Counted from the first letter of the stretch, positions 1-6,230 are shown. The stretch is DNA of 6,399 nucleotides from Pseudomonadota bacterium (GCA_017613855.1 JAGACY010000012.1:1-6399), one strand, 5' to 3'. Notes: generated from the letters alone by a model not told the origin. Numbers and translations are program-made.

Positions 1-464
1 CGACCGAGAAAGTCCGCAAAAATATCAATCAAAAACTCGATGAACACCCCAAGGTAAAGGCAGCCCGTGACGTTGCGGCAGAATTCGTCAAAGCTCAGGC
101 TGAGCGTCTCAGCGATGTCCGCATCAACGGCACGCGCGTGGGCGATTTCCCAAATGCAGCACAAAAACTTACCGAGAGGCAGATCTACAAGCTCATTAAC
201 AAACTTCGCGAGGTCGATCCCGACGCCAATTGGGACCAGTTCATTCCCAATACGAATGATATGCCCGTTTTTGGCGCCTTTGAGACACTCGGTCTGCCGT
301 ATGGTGCGCCTTTCGAGGAAGTTAAGAAAACGTACCGTTCACTGATGCGCGAGTACCATCCCGACAAGCATGGCGATTCTCCCGAAGAGGAACGCAAAGC
401 TACGCAAAAAACGCAGGAACTCACGGCCGCATACGAGCTCATCTGCCAGCACTATGGCAAATAA
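1..464 (+). CDS. J-domain (DnaJ-like) co-chaperone protein, C-terminal part only
   Basis: The reading frame is open from the window edge (first full codon at base 3) to TAA at 462-464, so 153 C-terminal residues are visible and the start lies outside. The last ~70 residues look like a J domain. A helix-I-like segment (GAFETLGLPYGAPFEEV) leads into a basic helix (KKTYRSLMREY), then HPDKH with the diagnostic HPD at visible residues 119-121 (bases 357-365), then an acidic/basic helix ending TAAYELICQHYGK. J domains stimulate the ATPase of DnaK/Hsp70 through the HPD loop, so a cytosolic Hsp70 partner is expected. The upstream ~80 visible residues are charged, helix-forming and not recognised. The domain is at the extreme C-terminus and no G/F or zinc-finger region follows, so this is not canonical DnaJ; DjlA also has a C-terminal J domain, but nothing here shows a TerB region. 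A GTG at 138 could be a start, but the frame continues coding-like upstream and no Shine-Dalgarno site precedes it. It converges on the SIMPL gene. Confidence 0.85.
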   Translation, partial: TEKVRKNINQKLDEHPKVKAARDVAAEFVKAQAERLSDVRINGTRVGDFPNAAQKLTERQIYKLINKLREVDPDANWDQFIPNTNDMPVFGAFETLGLPYGAPFEEVKKTYRSLMREYHPDKHGDSPEEERKATQKTQELTAAYELICQHYGK

Positions 465-495
465 AGACGTTTTCTTTTTGTGATGATACTTTGGG

Positions 496-529
496 ATGCC
501 GGCTATGCGCAGTGCGCATACGCCGGCAT
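496..529. repeat. Bulged palindrome (hairpin 1) in convergent intergenic region
   Basis: Bases 496-511 pair with 513-529 almost end to end. The outer arms ATGCCGGC/GCCGGCAT and the inner arms TATGCGC/GCGCATA match, with a single unpaired C at 521 on the 3' side. It begins 31 bases after the J-domain stop codon. No T-run follows on either strand, so it is unlikely to terminate transcription by itself. The CGGCTAT...ATA-C-GCCG core recurs in the terminators at 582-615 and 1784-1817. Confidence 0.7.
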
Positions 530-581
530 TCGTCGCTTTGGCATGGCGTCACCTGCGGTTCGCATGCCATACGCGCCTTTG

Positions 582-615
582 TGCCCGGCTATTTCATACG
601 CCGGGCATTATTTTG
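582..615 (+). terminator. Probable Rho-independent terminator of the J-domain gene (hairpin 2)
   Basis: TGCCCGGC (582-589) pairs perfectly with GCCGGGCA (600-607). TAT/ATA adds three inner pairs around a TTC loop, and C599 is bulged. The stem is followed on the + strand by TTATTTTG, a moderate U-tract. Read on the - strand the hairpin is followed by CACAAAGG, so it fits + transcription only. It lies about 120 bases past the J-domain stop. An extra weak inverted repeat, TGGCATG/CATGCCA (539-545 and 563-569), lies between hairpins 1 and 2. Confidence 0.55.
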
Positions 616-646
616 CCTGGGAAGCCTCCGAAAAGAAGCGCTGCAT

Positions 647-1420
647 CTAGTCGACAATATAGAAATCAATCGATGTAACGACTCGCACGACTTTGCGCTG
701 TTCCATGCCTTCTTCGGCATCATTGACAGAGAACCACCCCTGCGAAGCCTGTTTAATTTTACCAACTGCGCTGTTGGAATCGAGCGCAAACTTTTCTGCA
801 GCTTCCCGGGCATTTTTCGTCGCTTCGGCAATCATTTCCGGTTTGATATCATTGAGGCCGATAAAGTCGTAATTGACACTCGAATAATTGAATTCCTTGT
901 CTGTGCCGTCAAGTTCCGTCGTATGCATATAGGCGTCGCTGATGGCCTTGAGATTGCTTGTACGAACGAGGATGCTCTGCGAGATGTTCGCTTTGGAGGG
1001 ATGATCGACGTTCTCGTATCCGATCATCTTGCCCTCATCGTTATACTTTCTTTCTTTTGTCGTATAGGCTTTGCGGAAATCTATATCCGGCTTGTCCGGA
1101 ATGAGATCTGCATCGGTCAAACCGTTCGATTTGAGGTAGCCTGTGATTTCGGCATTGCGCTCATCAAAGAGTTTGTGCGCTTCGTCGAGCGTTTCTGCCG
1201 TCACAGAAAAACTGACGCGCATCGTTGCCAGATCGGCATCTACTTCGCGTTCAGAAAGGCCGCGGACGGAAACGACGCGATCGGGTTTGGCAATGGTACT
1301 GAATCCTGCTGCAATTTTACCGAATCCGCCAGATATGACAACCGCTGATCCCACGAGCGCTGCACCAAGCAGAATGCCGAGTATGAGCGCTTTAATCACT
1401 TGAAATTTGCCTTCGTTCAT
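647..1420 (-). CDS. SIMPL (DUF541) domain protein, membrane-anchored
   Basis: This is a complete 257-residue protein. Residues 9-31 form a glycine/alanine-rich hydrophobic helix that probably acts as an uncleaved N-terminal membrane anchor, placing the rest in the periplasm. Residues ~47-256 match the SIMPL/YggE/BP26 pattern: an opening strand VVSVRGLSEREVDADLATM, long helical stretches (AHKLFDERNAEI, AREAAEKFA), and the closing strand VVRVVTSIDFYIV. Proteins of this family are periplasmic or outer-membrane associated. Some form oligomeric channel-like assemblies, and E. coli YggE has been linked to oxidative stress, but the biochemical role is not settled. The start is supported by AAGGAAA on the - strand with a ~7-base spacer before ATG. 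It ends at TAG (647-649), converging on the J-domain gene. Upstream lies a 610-base gene-free stretch, so it is probably transcribed alone. I saw no clear U-tract terminator for it. Confidence 0.88.
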   Translation of the reverse strand: MNEGKFQVIKALILGILLGAALVGSAVVISGGFGKIAAGFSTIAKPDRVVSVRGLSEREVDADLATMRVSFSVTAETLDEAHKLFDERNAEITGYLKSNGLTDADLIPDKPDIDFRKAYTTKERKYNDEGKMIGYENVDHPSKANISQSILVRTSNLKAISDAYMHTTELDGTDKEFNYSSVNYDFIGLNDIKPEMIAEATKNAREAAEKFALDSNSAVGKIKQASQGWFSVNDAEEGMEQRKVVRVVTSIDFYIVD

Positions 1421-1463
1421 AAATATTTCCTTTTAATATGAGGGAAAATATAAAGACAAATTC

Positions 1464-1491
1464 ATCATAATGCACTCTATATAAAAGGCAA
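1464..1491 (-). promoter_or_regulatory. Candidate sigma70-type promoter for the SIMPL gene
   Basis: On the - strand TTGCCT (1491-1486) and TATGAT (1469-1464) are separated by 16 bases. The -10 matches consensus at five of six positions and the -35 at four of six. It sits ~45 bases upstream of the SIMPL start codon in clearly AT-rich DNA (1421-1560), as a promoter should. The spacing and position are good, but AT-rich DNA gives such matches by chance. Confidence 0.35.
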
Positions 1492-1558
1492 AAATAGCAT
1501 GTTTAATACATGTAATATTATCTACCCTTTTTCAAACTATTATTCTCTCGAACTCATT

Positions 1559-1595
1559 AGATAGCCGCGTTCATGGAACGCGTATGGGACGAAGG
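1559..1595. repeat. Direct repeat, left copy (37 bases)
   Basis: Bases 1559-1595 match 1805-1841 at 34 of 37 positions. Both begin AGATAGCCGCGTTCATGG and continue with ACGCGTATGGG. The copy contains a perfect 7-bp hairpin, CGCGTTC-ATG-GAACGCG (1566-1582). In the right copy the single change inside this stem, A to G at 1823, turns a T-A pair into a T-G wobble, so the fold is kept. The left copy has one arm of the terminator-type hairpin (ATAGCCGCG) but lacks its partner arm. Confidence 0.8.
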
Positions 1596-1712
1596 CTTTT
1601 GGGGTTGCACCCTTTCAGGGTGCTGCTCTTGGGGGGCAATCCCTGTCCCGGGGTTACGCGCTTTGCGCTCCACCCCGGGCTGTAATCTGCTCGCCCCTTC
1701 GGGGCTCTGTAA
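1596..1712. repeat. Cluster of GC-rich hairpins, non-coding extragenic repeat
   Basis: Three compact palindromes lie in a row. GCACCCT-TTC-AGGGTGC spans 1607-1623. CCCGGGGT/ACCCCGGG (1647-1654 and 1672-1679) encloses a nested GCGC-TTT-GCGC (1658-1668). GCCCC-TTC-GGGGC spans 1693-1705. Similar-sized open frames exist on both strands here, but neither has a Shine-Dalgarno site and both simply read through the palindromes. The arrangement resembles REP/BIME-type extragenic palindromic elements. I have an unverified impression that similar hairpin trains occur between genes in several phyla. No transposase is present, so any mobility would be in trans. Bases 1713-1783 are AT-rich and show nothing I can name. 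Confidence 0.65.
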
Positions 1713-1783
1713 TGCAAATACTCAGGTTTTAGAATATTCCTATTGTTCATCATTATATAATACGACGTCCCTGGCCCCTCGAT

Positions 1784-1817
1784 AAAAAAACGCGGCGTAT
1801 CGTCAGATAGCCGCGTT
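1784..1817 (-). terminator. Probable Rho-independent terminator downstream of trpS (hairpin 3)
   Basis: Read on the - strand, AACGCGGCTAT (1817-1807) pairs with ATA-C-GCCGCGTT (1800-1789) around a six-base loop, with one bulged C (complement of G1797). It is followed by an unbroken run of seven T (complement of 1784-1790). This is a strong intrinsic terminator in the direction of trpS, 214 bases past the trpS stop. The stem uses the same CGGCTAT...ATA-C-GCCG core as hairpins 1 and 2. Its 5' arm overlaps the hairpin inside the right direct repeat. Confidence 0.75.
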
Positions 1818-1841
1818 CATGGGACGCGTATGGGCCGCAGG
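1805..1841. repeat. Direct repeat, right copy (37 bases)
   Basis: This is the partner of 1559-1595, offset by 246 bases, with three mismatches (at 1823, 1835 and 1838). It contains the hairpin CGCGTTC-ATG-GGACGCG (1812-1828) with one wobble pair. A further hairpin, GGGCC-GCA-GGCCC (1832-1844), straddles its right end. Bases 1812-1817 are shared with the trpS terminator stem. Confidence 0.8.
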
Positions 1842-1859
1842 CCCAAAGCGGACCGTAAT

Positions 1860-1894
1860 CAATTCGTAATGCGTAATTCGTAATGCGTAATTAT
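1860..1894. repeat. Heptanucleotide repeat tract (TAATGCG/TAATTCG alternating)
   Basis: Five 7-base units follow one another: CAATTCG, TAATGCG, TAATTCG, TAATGCG, TAATTAT. The TAATNNG family is the same as at 3017-3065 and 6231-6371. Such short tandemly repeated heptamers (STRR-like) are known from cyanobacterial intergenic DNA, for example; here they are also strictly non-coding. Bases 1895-1990 after it hold no gene and nothing I recognise. Confidence 0.8.
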
Positions 1895-1990
1895 TCAGGC
1901 TTACTCAAGGTAGTTTCTAAAGAATCGTGGATTATTCAATCATTCAGGATTGCCTATTCTTAAAGATCTTCAGCAAATTCCTTTGGCTTT

Positions 1991-2031
1991 AACATCCCCA
2001 ATTCCTCATTCCGCATTCCGCATTCCGCATT
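1991..2031 (-). repeat. Inverted heptad module abutting the trpS stop codon
   Basis: On the - strand, directly after the trpS TAA, the sequence runs AATGCGG three times, then AATGAGG, AATTGGG and GATGTT. It is the same layout as the modules upstream of the lipoprotein gene (heptads, then AATTGGGATGCAA) but in the opposite orientation. The repeat begins within the stop codon itself, with no spacer. Confidence 0.75.
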
Positions 2032-3002
2032 TAGACTCGATATCCCACCGCTTTTCTCGCCCGGTTCAGCACTTCATCCATTTTGATGCGGGCGCGGGCG
2101 GCACCATCGCGCAGGACATCTTCGAGCGTATCGGGATGTGACATATAATCGTTGTAAATCTGGCGTGGTTTCTCGGTTTTTTCCATCAGCAGATCGTACA
2201 GAGCGAGTTTTGCGTGACCATAACCAAAACCTGGAGTGCGGTATTTTTCGGCCAGTTCGGCGCATTGTTCGGGCGTCGCAAAGAGTTTGTACAGGTTATA
2301 GACGTTGCAGGTCTCGTACTCTTTGGGCTGATCGATGGGCGTCGAATCGGTCACAATGCTCATGATTTGCTTTTTGAGCTGTTTGGGGGCGTACATCAGA
2401 TTGATGGTATTGCCGTAGGATTTGGACATTTTGCGGCCGTCGAGCCCGGGAATCGTCGCCATCGTCTCGTTGAATTTGGCCTGGGGCAGATGGAATGTCT
2501 CGCCAAACGTGAAGTTGAAGCGCTCGGCCATGTCGCGTGTCATCTCGACGTGCTGTACCTGATCTTTGCCGACGGGGACGATATCCGAATCGTGAATCAG
2601 GATATCGGCGGCCATCAGTACGGGATAGGCAAAGAGGCCGTGGCATTCTTCGCCGGCGGTGCCGCGATCTTTGGCGGCTTTCCAGGCGTGTGCGCGCTCG
2701 AGCAGGCCCATATTGGTCACGCAGCTCAGAATCCAGGCGAGTTCGCATACCTGCGGCAAATCCGACTGACGATAAAAGATGCATTTTTTCGGATCGAGGC
2801 CAAATGCGAGGAAATAAGCGGCAATGCCGTGCGAATACTCGCGCATTTTGGCGGCGTCATGCACCGTCGTCATGGCGTGGTAATCGGCAATAAAATAGCG
2901 GCAATCGTACTGATCCTGCAGGGCGATTGCGGGTTCGATCATGCCAAGATGGTTGCCGACATGCGGCGTCGAAGTGGGTTTAATTCCGCTGAGTGAAATC
3001 AT
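2031..3002 (-). CDS. trpS: Tryptophanyl-tRNA synthetase
   Basis: This is a complete 323-residue class I aminoacyl-tRNA synthetase, close to the usual 320-340. It charges tRNA-Trp with tryptophan using ATP, as a cytosolic homodimer. The N-terminus SGIKPTSTPHVGNHLG carries the HIGH-class signature as PHVGN (residues 13-17). KMSKSYGN at 191-198 is the ATP-binding KMSKS loop. Residues ~130-163 (MAADILIHDSDIVPVGKDQ and then HVEMTRDMAERFN) are the conserved dimer/tryptophan-site block of bacterial TrpRS. The C-terminal helices (~260-320) fit the anticodon-recognition half. The start has AAGGA on the - strand five bases before ATG. It ends TAA at 2031-2033. The gene follows the lipoprotein gene on the same strand after 70 bases, a spacer made almost entirely of heptad repeats. 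I saw no T-box or leader-peptide attenuator upstream. No key motif is missing. Confidence 0.97.
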   Translation of the reverse strand: MISLSGIKPTSTPHVGNHLGMIEPAIALQDQYDCRYFIADYHAMTTVHDAAKMREYSHGIAAYFLAFGLDPKKCIFYRQSDLPQVCELAWILSCVTNMGLLERAHAWKAAKDRGTAGEECHGLFAYPVLMAADILIHDSDIVPVGKDQVQHVEMTRDMAERFNFTFGETFHLPQAKFNETMATIPGLDGRKMSKSYGNTINLMYAPKQLKKQIMSIVTDSTPIDQPKEYETCNVYNLYKLFATPEQCAELAEKYRTPGFGYGHAKLALYDLLMEKTEKPRQIYNDYMSHPDTLEDVLRDGAARARIKMDEVLNRARKAVGYRV

Positions 3003-3016
3003 TGTAATCCTTTTTT

Positions 3017-3068
3017 ATGCGTAATGCGTAATGCGTAATGCGTAATGCGTAATGCGTAATGCGTAATG
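3017..3068. repeat. Seven perfect tandem copies of ATGCGTA between the lipoprotein gene and trpS
   Basis: Seven exact 7-base units run from 3017 to 3065, followed by a partial unit (ATG, then a GTGG break). The tract fills 49 of the 70 bases between the lipoprotein stop (3073) and the trpS start (3002). It ends five bases before the lipoprotein stop and begins just upstream of the AAAAAAGGA Shine-Dalgarno region of trpS. There are no spacers, so it is a microsatellite-type array rather than a CRISPR. Confidence 0.95.
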
Positions 3069-3072
3069 TGGA

Positions 3073-6000
3073 TTAATTAATGATACATCCTTCTATGACA
3101 ATTTCATCCGTATTATTACCTTCATTGCATTCGATGGTTGTTTTACCGCCTTTGCCATCATCGTTAACTCGCATAATGATCTTTTTGCCGACAAGCTCTT
3201 GTGCCGTTTTAGCCTCAAATTCGCATGATACAGCCATGCAATCTCCCACATTAACTTTGTCTGCGGTATACGAAACACAAAGTATATTCTCGGTCTCAAT
3301 CGATTCTTTGTAGAATACGGCGGGCATTTTCGAACCGACGGATTTGGTGCCGCGATTACAAACCTGCGCGTTGAGTTGTACCATGCCATTTTTATTATAA
3401 TAGCATGCATCCGTACCCGATGTGAAACGTCCCGTGATGTCCGGGGCAACGCCGGCTCCCGTTTTTCCTTGAACCTGCTGGCGATAGTTATTCAAACCGG
3501 ATTGCATAAAGTTCTGTTTCCATGCATCGGTCTTGGGAATTGTGCCGTCATCGTTGATATTCGTGATGTTATAGGCATGCTGGTTCCAGAGTGTGCGCGA
3601 AGATACCCAGCGGTCGAGACGGTCGCGAAGCACCATGACGCCAGGCATTTTGGCACCGCGCGAGGCACGGCAGACGTTTCCGCCATTCTCGTCACCGGCA
3701 AGAGGTGTCGTGCATTTGTGCTGTTCAAAGAGTGATCCGTTGATCGTCTGCCAGTTGCACTGCGCATCTTCGGTACAGCGGCACAAGCCTGCTACGCAGT
3801 GGTTGGAATAACAGTCTGTGTCTTCTGTGCATTTGATGCCGCGATGAATCGGATCGATCGGTTCAAGCTGACGGTTATAGCTATAAAGATCGGACACAAT
3901 GACGATTTCGGTGCTTCCATCGTTATCGACGTCTGCGATGACAGGATATTCGAGCGATGTAATGGAGCTTCGATAGTTTGAGAAGAGGACTTCGCCTGTC
4001 TGACCGTCGTAGACGCGCGTATAGCCTTCGTCACCGTTAATCAGCTCAAGACCGCCATCTCCGTCAAAATCGAAAGCGGATGCTCCTGCTTGTCCCGAAG
4101 TGTCATCATTCCACTTCTCCCAGATGTAACCAATCGCGGCACAGCGTTTCGATGCAACTTCCGCCTCGTTGCATTTGGGATCGTATGCCCGGAAACTCGC
4201 CTGTGTTCCAAGGCCGATTTCCGGCAGCCCATCGTTGTTGACGTCCGCAATGACCGGCGGATAACCGCACCAGCCGCTGTAATTGAATGTGTATACATTC
4301 TTAGGTTCTGGAAGCAGTGCTCCGGTGCTGTCAAAAATGGCCCAGATGCTCAGAGAATTGCTCGTTACAAGGACGACTTCCGACACGCCATCGAGTTTTT
4401 TCAAATCAAAAGATTCGCCCGGCGTTCCAAAGTCCGCATAAGCACTCTGAATATTATTGCCAGTTACATTAAGGGTTGCAATCAGTTGCCACGCGCCTTC
4501 TTTCCACTGATAGACCATATTGGCATCGACGAATTCGACGATGCCATCGTGGTTGAGATCTCCCACGGTAGGTGAGGTGATGATGGAAACACTGTATTTG
4601 GGCTCGGAAAGAATGTCGCCTTTTACCGTCATGACGCCGCCGCCCGGAGCGACAATGTCTATGATGCCGTCGTTATTGATGTCATGAAATGAAAACGTCG
4701 CATTCAGATCGGTTTTGGCGATATTTGCTGCCGTTACAATCGGAACGTGCTTCTGCTGCGCTTCATCCCAGTGATACACCATCGTCTTCATTTCGTTGCG
4801 GACTACAAATTCCATATAGCCGTCACCATCGAGATCCGCACCGTTCATGGTATGAGAGGTCACCGAAGCATCATTCGTCATAGGGATTGATTCGAGTGTC
4901 TCGCATGTTTCGGGATGGATCAGGCGGATATAGCCATTCTGAGTGCCAATACTCGTAGCTCCCGAGGCAAAAGCAATCAGCGGCTTGTCTACGCCCTGTT
5001 TATTGCGGTACCAGCCTACAGAAACACTCGAAATGACTTCGTTGTAATCCGGATATTCATCCTGCTCAGGAACCCAATAGCACTGAACGGCTGCTTCAAA
5101 GATGCCCTGTTTTGTTTTGAACATACAAGATGTATCGTTGGGATTCGTCGTAGAGTAGGGAATGCAGTGATTCACATTTTCGTCGCAGGCAGCCTCATCC
5201 AGGCAGCAGTATGAATCCCCGGTACAATTCGCATTCGTTGTACAGCTGCCCTTGATGGGGACACATTGTCCATCTGTACATACAGATTCTTCTGGACACA
5301 CGAGCAATTCGTTACATGGCTTATACAGTTCGCTGACTTCATTGCATACGCTCTTGACACAGCGACCCTGGCAGGGATGAAGATCATCGCACGCTTCATT
5401 ATAATTTACCGGCATGCGGCAAACGTCGTCCAGGCACTGCAGCGTTGGATCGCATTCCAGAATCATACTGCATGACTCTCCCAGACTTCGATAGGTCATG
5501 CACGTATTGCTTTCCAAATTCTCGCAGTACAAACCATCCATGCACAACCGTTCGTCATCGCAAGCCTCTCCCTCGCCACTGGTCGGCAATGTGCACAGGT
5601 GGGTCGTTTCATGGCAGGTCACGCCTTCCGCACAAACATGCGCGCGATCACACGACTCTCCGACATTCACCGTGACGGGAATTTGGCATGCCTTTAATTC
5701 CGAATCACAAAAACCATTGCTGTCATCTGCGGCACAGTTCTCGACGATGGCTTTCTTTCCCTTTGTGCACCGGATGAGCGTCTGATCATCCTGACACACG
5801 AGGCTATCTTCGTCGCATGTATCCTTCGGCTCACAGACACCTTCGCGACAAATCTCATCTTCGCCGCACGTCTGATAGGTTGCCATCTCTCCCTTGGTAC
5901 ATTTGACGATTGTCTGATCATCCCGACAACTCAGGCTATCATCACTGCATGTATCTTTGGGTTCACAGGCACCATCGCGACAAATCTCATCTTCGCCGCA

Positions 6001-6177
6001 CGTCTGATAGGTTGGGGCTTTTCCTTCCTCACAGATCATTACCTGATTGTTATCACATACTGTTTCTGTGACACTGCAGGCCTGCTTATCGTCAGCTCTA
6101 TCGGAATTGCTGCCATCCGAGCAGCTCATTAAAAAAGCGGCGCAGAACAGAAACAAAAAGTAACGCTGTTTTCTCAT
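3073..6177 (-). CDS. Large cysteine-rich FG-GAP/VCBS-type surface lipoprotein
   Basis: This is a complete 1034-residue exported protein. Residues 1-18 are a signal peptide (RKQR, then a hydrophobic run) ending LMSC, so Cys19 is the likely lipidated residue; Ser at +2 favours outer-membrane sorting. Residues 34-164 are three tandem six-cysteine repeats. Residues ~173-338 are further four-cysteine modules such as GESCDRAHVCAEGVTC. Residues ~380-765 are an FG-GAP-like propeller with six DxDxDG-type Ca-binding loops: DLDGDG 448, DINNDG 499, DLNHDG 540, DVNNDG 645, DFDGDG 703, DVDNDG 749. A second short Cys-rich segment (783-836) precedes the block WNQHAYNITNINDDGTIP (864-881). The C-terminus (~928-1031), with QLNAQVCNRG and ECNEGNNTDE, resembles a CARDB adhesion-type domain. 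Adhesion or surface structure is inferred; no enzymatic motif is seen. The start is backed by AAAGGAG seven bases before ATG. It lies upstream of trpS on the same strand, with no clear terminator between them. Confidence 0.9.
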   Translation of the reverse strand: MRKQRYFLFLFCAAFLMSCSDGSNSDRADDKQACSVTETVCDNNQVMICEEGKAPTYQTCGEDEICRDGACEPKDTCSDDSLSCRDDQTIVKCTKGEMATYQTCGEDEICREGVCEPKDTCDEDSLVCQDDQTLIRCTKGKKAIVENCAADDSNGFCDSELKACQIPVTVNVGESCDRAHVCAEGVTCHETTHLCTLPTSGEGEACDDERLCMDGLYCENLESNTCMTYRSLGESCSMILECDPTLQCLDDVCRMPVNYNEACDDLHPCQGRCVKSVCNEVSELYKPCNELLVCPEESVCTDGQCVPIKGSCTTNANCTGDSYCCLDEAACDENVNHCIPYSTTNPNDTSCMFKTKQGIFEAAVQCYWVPEQDEYPDYNEVISSVSVGWYRNKQGVDKPLIAFASGATSIGTQNGYIRLIHPETCETLESIPMTNDASVTSHTMNGADLDGDGYMEFVVRNEMKTMVYHWDEAQQKHVPIVTAANIAKTDLNATFSFHDINNDGIIDIVAPGGGVMTVKGDILSEPKYSVSIITSPTVGDLNHDGIVEFVDANMVYQWKEGAWQLIATLNVTGNNIQSAYADFGTPGESFDLKKLDGVSEVVLVTSNSLSIWAIFDSTGALLPEPKNVYTFNYSGWCGYPPVIADVNNDGLPEIGLGTQASFRAYDPKCNEAEVASKRCAAIGYIWEKWNDDTSGQAGASAFDFDGDGGLELINGDEGYTRVYDGQTGEVLFSNYRSSITSLEYPVIADVDNDGSTEIVIVSDLYSYNRQLEPIDPIHRGIKCTEDTDCYSNHCVAGLCRCTEDAQCNWQTINGSLFEQHKCTTPLAGDENGGNVCRASRGAKMPGVMVLRDRLDRWVSSRTLWNQHAYNITNINDDGTIPKTDAWKQNFMQSGLNNYRQQVQGKTGAGVAPDITGRFTSGTDACYYNKNGMVQLNAQVCNRGTKSVGSKMPAVFYKESIETENILCVSYTADKVNVGDCMAVSCEFEAKTAQELVGKKIIMRVNDDGKGGKTTIECNEGNNTDEIVIEGCIIN
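5686..6078 (-). repeat. Three tandem ~132-base coding repeats (six-cysteine modules)
   Basis: Residues 34-76, 77-120 and 121-164 of the lipoprotein align as repeats of 43, 44 and 44 residues. Their cysteines fall at offsets 0, 7, 15/16, 26/27, 32/33 and 37/38 in the first two; the third diverges near its end. The first two share YQTCGEDEICR and CEPKDTC. At the DNA level bases 5843-5882 and 5975-6014 are identical over 40 bases, 132 bases apart, which suggests a recent duplication or gene conversion. Confidence 0.85.
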
Positions 6178-6230
6178 GAAAAAACTCCTTTGGCCGACTG
6201 TTATGATTTAGCTGAATGCCCTCGCGTTTT

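Noticed and set aside
582..615. Hairpin 2 as terminator of the SIMPL gene on the - strand
   Set aside because: On that strand the stem is followed by CACAAAGG instead of a U-tract. The U-tract is on the + side only.
491..1348. 285-residue open frame on the + strand
   Set aside because: It is antisense to the SIMPL gene, which has a family match, a Shine-Dalgarno site and a membrane anchor. The + frame reads through the intergenic hairpins and resembles nothing known.
1571..1785. 60- and 70-residue frames on both strands over the hairpin cluster
   Set aside because: Both have no ribosome-binding site and simply translate the palindromes. One start codon is the loop of a hairpin. The block is better explained as a non-coding repeat.
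1559..1841. Insertion sequence with long target-site duplications
   Set aside because: There is no transposase frame in the ~209 bases between the copies, no terminal inverted repeats at the inner borders, and 37 bases is too long for usual target duplications.
1950..2141. 63-residue + strand frame
   Set aside because: Its middle (PHSAFRIPHL) is a translation of the ATTCCGC heptads and its end is antisense to trpS.
2214..2996. 260-residue open frame on the + strand
   Set aside because: It mirrors trpS, whose HIGH-class and KMSKS motifs are unambiguous. The long antisense frame follows from codon composition.
3017..3068. CRISPR-like array
   Set aside because: The units are 7 bases and contiguous with no spacers, and there are no cas genes. 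It is a microsatellite-type tandem repeat.
3003..3072. T-box or tryptophan leader-peptide attenuator for trpS
   Set aside because: The spacer is only 70 bases and almost wholly heptad repeats. It holds no T-box-like element, no Trp-codon leader and no terminator hairpin.
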